The notes under the pieces are model-generated. The model was not told where the DNA came from, ran no database searches, and saw only the letters and a list, made by a program, of their open reading frames with translations. A stretch of DNA of 64,000 nt from Amorphophallus konjac (Eukaryota; Streptophyta; Magnoliopsida; Alismatales; Araceae), in assembly GCA_022559845.1 (NCBI GenBank), contig CM040125.1:287170200-287234199 (forward strand), written 5' to 3'. The translations under genes were made by a program, and so were the position numbers. Below, one piece after another: positions 56,341 to 64,000 of this stretch (the stretch's first letter is position 1; each line of letters starts with the position of its first letter).

Positions 56341-57600
56341 TGGAACAACTTCCCGCTTCTTAAGGCGTAATTTGCCACAACATCGGGAGATGATATTATT
56401 GGCCCGGTAGGGTGGATGAGTGGAATAGACTGCGTAGGAGAGGTGATTTGGTGGTAGGTAATGTTGGGGTTAACAAGAGATGGTGGCTGGATGAGTGGCG
56501 TGGGATGAGCGGAAAGTGGGGTGATGATGGGGGATGGTGCGGATGGTGGGAGGACGAGTGTAGGTAGGGTGACGGGCGGAGGATTGGATGAGGGGATGGT
56601 TATGACCATAGTGGGGTAACTAATGGTGGGTATGATGGTGCTGTGGGTGGTTGTAGATTTTCTGGTGTGGGTGTGAATGGAAGGACAAGCGGAGAGGGTG
56701 TTGGGTGTGTAGGGAGGATAAATGAAGGAGTGAGGGGGTTGCGGTGGTTATGGTGGAGGGCCATTACTTGTGGTGCAGTACTATCATCATCAAAAGACCA
56801 CTCGGTGTTAGGAGCCGGGGGTTGGACTACATTGACTTGCACCGGCGCCGGTGGCTGAGGTTGTGGAGCGGGCGGATGGTTTGGCATCGGATTTTGATGG
56901 ATCCCCAGATCCTGAACCTGCTGTGGTTGCTGCTGTTGTGGCGGCTGCTACGGCTGTGGTGCTTGATGCTGCTGCACTTGCTGCCTCTGCGGCTGCCTTC
57001 TCTTTTCTTTAATCTCAACAATGGCCCTGTGCATTTCGGCCCAATCTATCCTCTGTCCTTCATGAAGATCATATACTAGGTCCCAAAATTGAAAACATCC
57101 TTCAATGGTATGTCCCGGTTGCCTGTGAAACATATAATACTTCGTCTGATCAACGGTCGGATTCCAGTTGGGCCGTTCCGGAGGAAGCTGTATAGCATTA
57201 ACTGACATAAGAGTCGAGAAAATATCCGTGAGGGTTTCTGGCAGTGGAGGATATTGTGCCCTCTTGGGAGCCGGGCACTTGTTGTTTGGGTTGTTGTTAT
57301 AGCCGTTGGGTGGAGGGACGTTGTGGTATTGCGGGGGTGGTGGTGGTTGCTATGGTGCGGAAAAGGTGTTTTGTGGAATGGTGAAGGTGGGCGGAGGGTT
57401 CTGCGGAGTGATTTGGAAGTTCTGCGGAATGGGATTTTGTGGAGTGCGGGGGTTTTGAGGGAAGCGGAAAGATGCGTTTTGGAATGGAAAAGCAACGGCT
57501 TGAACCTGCTCATTTGTTTGGACTCCTTCTGTAACCGGCCCTTGTGGCTTCTTATGGTACTTGGACTTTTGGTTTTCGAACAGAGAATGGATAGGGGAGT
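56341..57600 (-). pseudogene. gag: Element E gag C-terminal part: knuckle-like motif and Pro/Gln-rich linker
   Basis: Minus strand. YYMFHRQPGHTIEGCFQFWD (57130-57060 region) resembles the Tat gag knuckle CxxHxxxxHxxxxC, with Met in place of the first Cys. Then come a Gln/Arg-rich and a long Pro/Thr-rich linker. The frame changes from gag frame to protease frame near 56610-56640; whether this is mutation or programmed cannot be told from one copy. Confidence 0.65.
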
Positions 57601-58893
57601 CCTTAAACTAAGTCTGAATAAAGCGCGCCCAGCTATATAGTTGGTGCATGTTGGCTATGTCGTTCATTGCCAGGATGTTTCGGAAGGTTGGAGTAGCATT
57701 TGAAATAAGTAGCTTGACCTTCTCTTCCTCCGGAATATGGCCGAGCACTCTAGCGGCCATCTGCCTCCACCTATCTGCATAAGTGGCAAACTCCTCATCT
57801 GTTTTCATCTTTTTGGCCACCAGATCTGTAAAAGAATATTCCGGGCCGACCTGGTCTTGAAACCGCTGAATAAACTTGTCTTTTACTACCTTAAAGTTCT
57901 CAGCTTCTTCCAATGGCAGAGAATAAAACCATTCTAGTGCAACACCGTCCAATTATCGACGGAATAAATACGCCATAAGATGATCATCATATTGGAATTG
58001 GGCCGATTCATATAAGAAATCCCTCACGTGAATAAAGGGATTGCCGTTCCCGTCATATTTTCTATAATTAGGGAGCTCGGACTGGGGAGGGAATTGGATG
58101 TTCTGGAAGCTGGGAACTGGAACATCTGCCAAGGATTGTGGGCCGACCTGCTTCTGGAGGAAATCGAGTTATTATTGCATGGTGGCCCATTTATCAAGTA
58201 ATTCCTACTCTCTGGATGGAGCAGGGGTAGCAAGAGATGATGCTTGAAGTTAAGGAGCAGAGGGATGAATTGTAGTAGGAGGTGGGAGCCCATAAGAAGG
58301 AGCCGAAGGATAAGCGGCCGACGTAGGGGGTCCATAAGAAGGATATTGGGCCTGAGATTGACCCAGATTGGAGTGGGCTTGGACTACCCCTAACTGAGGG
58401 TGAAGAAAATCGGAGGGACCCAGCAAGACTTGTAGAACAAGTGGGCTAGACAAGTGATGATCCATCTGAGTGAAAGAAGGGATAGGATACTTCCCTTTGT
58501 CAAAAGGTTGCTGGGCCGAAGCGGAAGATTGGCCCGTCTCCATGCTGGTGAATGTGATGGTCCGGGCTTGGACCAGAGTGAGATTAATTGGAGTGGGCTG
58601 GATGAGAGGATGGGATTGACCCTGCATAATCGTGGGAGGGGAGATATTGGATCCTTGCATGGCCTGATAGATAGTTTGGAGTTGGGCCGGATACAATTGG
58701 GCCATCATCTGGAGAATGGAGCCCGCAGAAGGAGTAGAGAAGGAAGGGGTAGCCTGACCACCTTCCATGGAGGTAGAGGATGGAAGAGGGGTCGTCCCCT
58801 CTCCAGAAGAGAACGAGATAACCCTGGCAGGGTTTTCAAGAAGCCCTTGAGGAAGAGAATCCTCTTGGAAACGGGAGGATTGAAAGAAGCCAT
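57601..58893 (-). pseudogene. gag: Element E gag
   Basis: Minus strand. The N-terminal 200 or so residues are rich in Ser, Pro and Gln. The gag core is VALEWFYSLPLEEAENFKVV, IQRFQDQVGPEY, FATYADRWRQMAARV and PTFRNILAMNDI. A stop near 57955 (TAA before LDGVALEW) and others break it. The true start is uncertain: an ATG at 58892 lies in another frame than the core, so an early frameshift is likely. Confidence 0.8.
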
Positions 58894-59940
58894 GGTGGAT
58901 TCGAAGAGCGGATTTGAGTAGCACTTGGAGAATGAGTCGACCCTAGGAGGTGCTTCCAACTGACGAAAACAACTCCACATGCAACGAACAACCTTAACAA
59001 GATGCAAACAACACAACACAAACACAGAATGAGCAACCAAACTTAGATGATTTATCACAAACATGTAAGTAGCAAGAGATGAAGACACTCAAAGTCAACC
59101 AAGTTGTTTAATATGATGCTTCAAGATTCTTATGATTTCTCCTTTGGAACTTTAGTGGATGGATTAATATGAGTTCTCAACAATAGGTTCCTGACGGGAG
59201 ATGGACGTAAAGCTTGGTTTGACTCTAAGTGTGACCACTCCTTCACTTATGCAACCCTAGACACGGGGTGGAAAAGGTACAACTGGCTCGACGTCCGTGT
59301 GGGAATCCACGGCTCATGGGGACTTATGGAGGTCCCTAGTGTGATTTCCTAGTTGGCCCCAAGGAATATGGAGACGAGAGGTCCGCACACCAAGGTAGGA
59401 AAATGCAATCTAATGTATGAAAGTATGAATGAACCTATGTGCGCCAGAGTGCATGCAAAATCTAGCCCAGAATCTAGCAAACAACTATGCACACAATGAT
59501 GTAAGTATGTAGAACAATCAGGGAGAAAGTCAGATATCACCCAAGCAAGGAAATCACAGCAGAAACTACAGAAAGTAATGCACCTCGGGATGCGTACATG
59601 TCTGGAGTATAACGGTCTATAGACCCTACATCAGAAGATGATAACGGTCGAAGGCCAGACCGCCAGAAGTAATATAACGCAGAGCACCAGGACCGTCGGA
59701 TGAGCCAGAGAGCCAAAAACAACCAGAAATAAAAGGGAAATCCGTGAAAAGCCCGCACACAGGATCAGGCGTATAATGGTCTAATACCCCTGCGTCAGAG
59801 TGGAGTAACGCAAGGATAGAGGGCCGTCAGAACACCCAGAGGACCAGAAATAAGATGAAGTAAGAAGGAGATCCGAGGACAATCAAACAAGGGAATGATG
59901 GCAGGTTTAAATAGAGATCAAGACACGATTGGCACAAGTT
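58894..59940 (-). mobile_element. Element E leader
   Basis: Untranslated leader between the primer site and gag. It shares blocks with the H leader (around 59280-59390) and carries palindromic modules with starts at 59610, 59642, 59675, 59772 and 59806. Ogre elements often have an extra gene here; I see none. Confidence 0.65.
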
Positions 59941-59958
59941 GTCCCACCGTGATCGCCA
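59941..59958 (-). promoter_or_regulatory. Primer binding site of element E (probably tRNA-Arg type)
   Basis: Minus strand TGGCGATCACGGTGGGAC, identical to that of H, ten bases from the LTR end. The tRNA-Arg assignment is an inference from its resemblance and from the Ogre literature. Confidence 0.7.
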
Positions 59959-59968
59959 AAAAATTATC

Positions 59969-61707
59969 TGTTGATTTGTTTTACTTCTCTTCTTCTTTTT
60001 GTTTTATGTGCAATAAAGATGATAGGCAAAAATCAAAGATCTCAATCAACCCAAGGACATGTGAACCATGAACCTAGGCAACCAGAACAAGCTCTAGCAT
60101 GGGCATGCTATCTCAATCATCAAACTAAACTAAGGGAATAAAGAAAAACACACGCCGGGGCGTGGAGCAAAAGTAAATAAAACACACCGCAAGGGTGGAG
60201 CAAGCAAAGAGGATAAGAGATATGAGATGGAGAGAAAGCTAATGCCCAATACCAAGAAAGAATGTGATCGCCACCAAAGTAGAAACAAGCCAAAGACCTG
60301 AAAATACCTTGGAAGTAGGTGGATGAAGCACCCGCCCAAGGGAGAGAGAAAATCATGGAAATTTGCAGATCAACGAAATGTAACGGCCGAAAGCCCAGGC
60401 GTCACTGGGAAGTGATGGTCGCTCGATGAACCGCTATATGAATCTGACGCGCCTGCACAAGACTGTCAAATAACCTGTAGTAATAGCTTGTGGATTCTTT
60501 TAACTCCAACTCCTCCAGCCGGCCAGAAGACTTGGGCCTCATGTGGTGAACCTGTAAACCTGCCAAAGAACGTGAAAACACAAGAAAACAAACCCAGATT
60601 ATCCCTTTAAACAATATAGCATCAATTCTTCCATAAACTCAATAGCATGCAAAAGGAAAGAGAAGTACCGGGGAAGTTTTGGTTTTTTAACCCCTTTGGG
60701 CATTTTTTAAAAAGATAGGAGGATGTTTAGATGATGAAAAACCAGGGAGAACGTGGAAAAATAAGAGGGACAATGCTTTTGATGAAAGGGAGATGAGGAA
60801 AAACACAATATGTAATGATGAACTTTGAAACCAATGGAACGAATACTCCCTTCACCGTGAAGCAGATGAACATGAAAGATAATTCTCTTTGGTCAGATGT
60901 GACTCCAGAATGCAGCAGCACTTCGACGCGAACTCCAGATCTTCCCCCTTTCGGGCCATGAAGTTAAGGGTGCTATTTATAGACCCTCAAACTCTCCGGT
61001 CGAGCAGAGGATAATCCAGCAAGATAAAAGGATAACTCTTAGCAAATCCTTGAAGATAATATCACCAAGAGTCCATAGAAACAAACAGAAGGTTCTGAGG
61101 ATCAGATTTGGAAGAGAAATCAACAATTCAAGCTCTTATCTCGACCACGGAGTAGCATAGAAAAGGCCTAAACTGCCAGGACTCTCTGTTGGATGTAACG
61201 GCTAGTCGACAGACCGCCACATGAAAATAACGCGCTAGGGAACGTCCGTTACATTCAACCTTATCTCAAACGAGATAAGATCAACAGGAAGAAGATCAAA
61301 CAAGTTGGACTCTCGTAGGAAAGTAACGGCCAAGGCTGGACGCGTTGGAATAAATAACGGCTGCGCGGCAGACCGTTAGATTCAATGGATAAGTAAGAGG
61401 ATAAGCTTTAGAACAAAGGCCTCAAACTTTAGGACTCTTCAATAAGTAACGGCCCAGGGATCATGCGTTATATGGAAGTAACGCCCCCTGGGAGGATCGT
61501 TATTAACAATGAGGATAAAAAAGGTGCAAAGCTTGCTAAGCTCATCGAATAAAAGGCCACAATAAACCACACTCCAACCAAGGAGAAGACCCAAGAAATA
61601 GGCTTCAAACTGATCAAGGAGACTCGATGAAGAGTGAACAACTCAGAGCATCATATGGATAAACAAGGAGATGACCCAACTTATTGGTCATAAAACGGGT
61701 GTCAACA
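59969..61707 (-). repeat. Element E 5' LTR
   Basis: TGTTGATTTGTT to GGTGTCAACA in plus orientation, matching 23467-25207. Carries the same palindromic modules as the other LTR, with some arm mutations. Confidence 0.9.
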
Positions 61708-62172
61708 GTTGCGCTCTGCCACAATGAGTTTTCACCATAATTTTTCAACTCAATCAATTTCACACTGACAAACAGATTTTTTCAAGAATGATCAAGTTCA
61801 AATAATTCCTTTTTATGCGAGGAGACACATGGAGCTCATGCCAGACTCCCCGGTTACTCAGAATATTGAACCATTTCACCTCATTTTGAGCAGAGGTACT
61901 TCAGTCTAACACCTTTCAGAAATGAACCACATCACGTCTCAGGTGACGTGTATCTAATTTACTCAGTGAGACTAAGCCTTGGTCTACCATTCATTAACAT
62001 TTCAGATTCTTTCTACAAAAGTAGGCAGGTAGGTTTTTCCTCAACTACCTCAACAAGATTTATGCAGCAAGTTTAATTTCTCTAGAGTGTTGAAAGGAAA
62101 TTCCTATATCCTTATCTCTAACACTCATTTTCACAAGTTGTGCATTAAGTGTATGAATTTGATTTAGCATGT

Positions 62173-62427
62173 ATACCGAAAATTTTATGAACACATAACA
62201 GTGCAGCTCCCCCTATCTAAATGCACTTATCAAAAGATTATTTTTTTTATTTTTTTAGGGGAGGGGAAAGCGGGGGCCGCACCCTCCCGGGGGGAGGTGC
62301 GGCTCGAACCCGCGCCCTCCTTCCACCTGCGCAGGAGGGGGGAGGGGGGGGTGTCCACCATACCGAAAATTTTATGAACACATAACAGTGCATCTCCCCC
62401 TATCAAAATGCACTTATCCAAAGATTA
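62173..62427. repeat. 68-bp direct repeats flanking the GC-rich insert
   Basis: 62173-62240 and 62360-62427 start ATACCGAAAATTTTATGAAC and end AAAGATTA, with about three mismatches. Much longer than a normal target duplication. Confidence 0.85.
62241..62359 (-). mobile_element. SINE-like GC-rich insert
   Basis: About 119 bp, very GC-rich in an AT-rich setting. On the minus strand it holds GGGTTCGAGCC (pol III B-box type, 62300-62310) and ends in an A-rich tail (CCTAAAAAAATAAAAAAAA). A clear A box is not seen. It resembles a tRNA-derived SINE, possibly 5' truncated. Confidence 0.45.
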
Positions 62428-63797
62428 CTCCCCCTGAGTGTATGACATGAAGCACTGTAGTGATGACACAATTGTAATATTATTTAGCAAGAAATATGAG
62501 GTCTTAGAAATTCTAAGGAAGGGGGTGAATAACATATAATAACATGCAAGCACACAATGGGAGTATATGCAATATGCAATGCAACAATATTTTGGCACAC
62601 GGTGAGCTTCATCTTACAAATGCACTGTGTGAATGATATGCAGATATGATATGCAAATATGCAATATGATGCAGAATGTCATATTTTTATTTAAAAGTTC
62701 TAAATGCATTGTAAAACTTAACATAGGTGCAAGATGTAAGTTTTCAATTTTTCATGTGAATGATTTAAATGCACTTTATGAATTTTCTAATGCATGCAAC
62801 TTATAAAAACATGAGAATGCAATGCAAGATGCGAAACTTTATTTTTTTTATATTTTTTTATTTTTTAGAACATCATGATAGATTGCACAAGGAGGCATAC
62901 ACATTCAAATGATGAACGATAACCATTTTTCAAGACTTGCCCTTTTTGAACAAGGGTGCACAAATGATCAAAATTAAGCAGTGCAACCCAATTATTTTCA
63001 GAAATATTCAAAAATAGATTTTCAATAACATTTTAAAAGCTTAGAGTATCATCCACAAGCCAAACAGAATTTTCAAGTTCCGGTACAAGGTGGAGGTGAA
63101 GGTCTGAAAACCCATCTCACACATAGTGAGAGCTTCTAGGTGGACGTAATCCACCCTTCCACTACACACCATTTGATATACCAGATACTCAATTAAGCTC
63201 AGATGCTCATGTATTTCAGATTGAAAAGTATTCAATTGGTAGGGACATCATACTTATTCCTCAAAATTTTTAATTTTATTCAACCAATGAGACATGTTCA
63301 TCATAGCATATACAAGAATAACAGATCAAATTTTTAGAATCAATATCTATCAAATGAACAATTCTACATTTTAGAAATTTTATCTTCTTGAACCAAGAAA
63401 GAATTTTCGAATCAATTTGAAGGCACATGATATTTCAGAGTTTCAAGGCAAATCGATTTCCTTCTAAAGACATGTTTCCTCATTAGCCAAACAATTCAAT
63501 TTTTGAATTTAGGTACAAGGCGGAGAACTTTGATCCGAGGATCACCTCATGCATGGTGTTAGCTTTCTGACAAACTTAATCTGTCATTTCACATAACAGC
63601 ATTTCATATACCAAATAATCATTCAATGAGAGCATGAATGGCTTGTACAAAGTAGCAGAAGGAAAACATCAAGATTATCAATTTTGACAAAGAGGAAGCA
63701 AAGTTGGGGTTTTACCATTCGAGTGTGCCTTGTTCTATTTTGTTGGAACCCCTTTCATTCTTTATTTATCTCAAGGCACACCTCCATCAAAACCAAC

Positions 63798-64000
63798 TCA
63801 GTTGACAGATTTTGGCACCCAAGTCTTTTTGGGTCCCTGGAGATTAGAAACATTTCTACCAAAATATTTCTTCGACATTCTCATAGCCATTATATCATCA
63901 TTCTTCATGATCCTGCAATCCTCAATAACATGTCCATGGTTTTCACAATAAAGGCATTGAGGAGAAGCAGTTTTACCAAAAGACTTCCTTTTAGGGCCAA
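63798..64000 (-). pseudogene. gag: Element F gag C-terminus with CCHC knuckle (Sirevirus-like)
   Basis: Minus strand, entering from the right edge. CLYCENHGHVIEDC (63915-63956) is a perfect CX2CX4HX4C knuckle. It is followed by RIMKNDDIMAM and by GPKKTWVPKSVN, a Trp-Val-Pro-Lys signature typical of Sirevirus gag-pol. A TGA at 63798-63800 ends it. In intact relatives the frame goes on into pol; here no pol follows. Confidence 0.75.

Larger units (their letters stand above)
23467..61707 (-). mobile_element. Element E: giant Tat/Ogre-like Ty3/gypsy element
   Basis: LTRs of 1741 bp (23467-25207) and 1739 bp (59969-61707), minus orientation, with a primer site inside the right LTR and a purine tract inside the left one. 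Removing B (6642 bp with its duplication) and C (9698 bp) leaves about 21.9 kb, which is Ogre size. Order on the minus strand: leader, gag, protease, G-patch-like segment, RT, RNase H, second RNase H, integrase, then a long 3' region with two antisense captured genes and a minisatellite. The flanks GCTAC and GTTGC agree at three of five bases, so the target duplication is doubtful. The host sequence is element F on both sides. Confidence 0.85.
61708..63797 (-). mobile_element. Element F interior, between gag and the E insertion
   Basis: AT-rich and without any recognisable protease, integrase, RT or RNase H. Two stretches (about 63080-63200 and 63530-63620) look like diverged copies of one another (GGTACAAGG(C/T)GGAG, ATATACCA(A/G)AT). 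A GC-rich insert lies at 62241. Together with 22493-23466 only about 3 kb separates gag from the polypurine tract, too little for a copia pol. Confidence 0.55.

Noticed and set aside
62290..62320. tRNA gene
   Set aside because: Only a B-box-like motif is present; no acceptor stem, anticodon arm or A box can be drawn.
1..64000. Host protein-coding genes, rRNA or bacterial-type operons
   Set aside because: All domains seen are retroelement proteins or cargo inside elements; no independent gene, rRNA or ribosome-binding-site pattern is visible.

Overview
The window looks like plant nuclear heterochromatin, from a species with a large, repeat-rich genome. I found no host gene. Nearly every base lies in LTR retrotransposons nested in one another, all decayed by nonsense and frameshift mutations. 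Evidence for a plant: initiator tRNA-Met type primer sites, Ty3/gypsy chromovirus, Tekay-like and Tat/Ogre-like pol proteins, Sirevirus (Ty1/copia) signatures, and captured plant mobile domain genes with short plant-type introns.

Layout from the left. Element D (minus strand) shows only its leader (1-1642) and its 5' LTR (1643-2967 plus 11339-13537); that LTR is split by the complete non-autonomous element A (2968-11333, plus). D sits in the gag of element H (minus; gag start, leader, primer site and 5' LTR, 13538-16514). Next to H lies the 3' LTR (16516-17470) and RNase H/integrase end (to 19460) of a Tekay-like element G (minus). G is interrupted by a Sirevirus-like element F (minus): its 3' LTR is 19461-22477, its interior runs 22478-23466 and resumes at 61708-64000, where gag ends in a CCHC knuckle.

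F is interrupted by a very large Tat/Ogre-like element E (23467-61707, minus; about 21.9 kb once its own insertions are removed). E carries gag, protease, RT, two RNase H domains and integrase. It also has a roughly 9 kb 3' region holding two captured genes in antisense orientation, the first with six candidate introns, and a minisatellite. E is interrupted by the non-autonomous element B (33481-40117, plus, exact 5-bp target duplication) and the autonomous-type chromovirus C (44931-54623, plus, exact 5-bp target duplication). Depth is at least four: G contains F, F contains E, E contains B and C.

Three things stand out. (1) E, D and H carry short palindromic modules of about 24 bp, mostly in pairs, with starts about 32 bp apart; each element has its own core sequence. 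(2) A and B belong to different LTR families, yet both replace most of pol with the same unrecognised proline-rich protein, and A ends in an integrase tail nearly the same as that of C. (3) E carries antisense plant mobile domain genes whose introns survive, as expected for cargo transcribed from the strand opposite to the genomic RNA.

All boundaries were read by eye from TG/CA termini, primer sites, purine tracts and target duplications. Clade names rest on motif recognition, not on a phylogeny.
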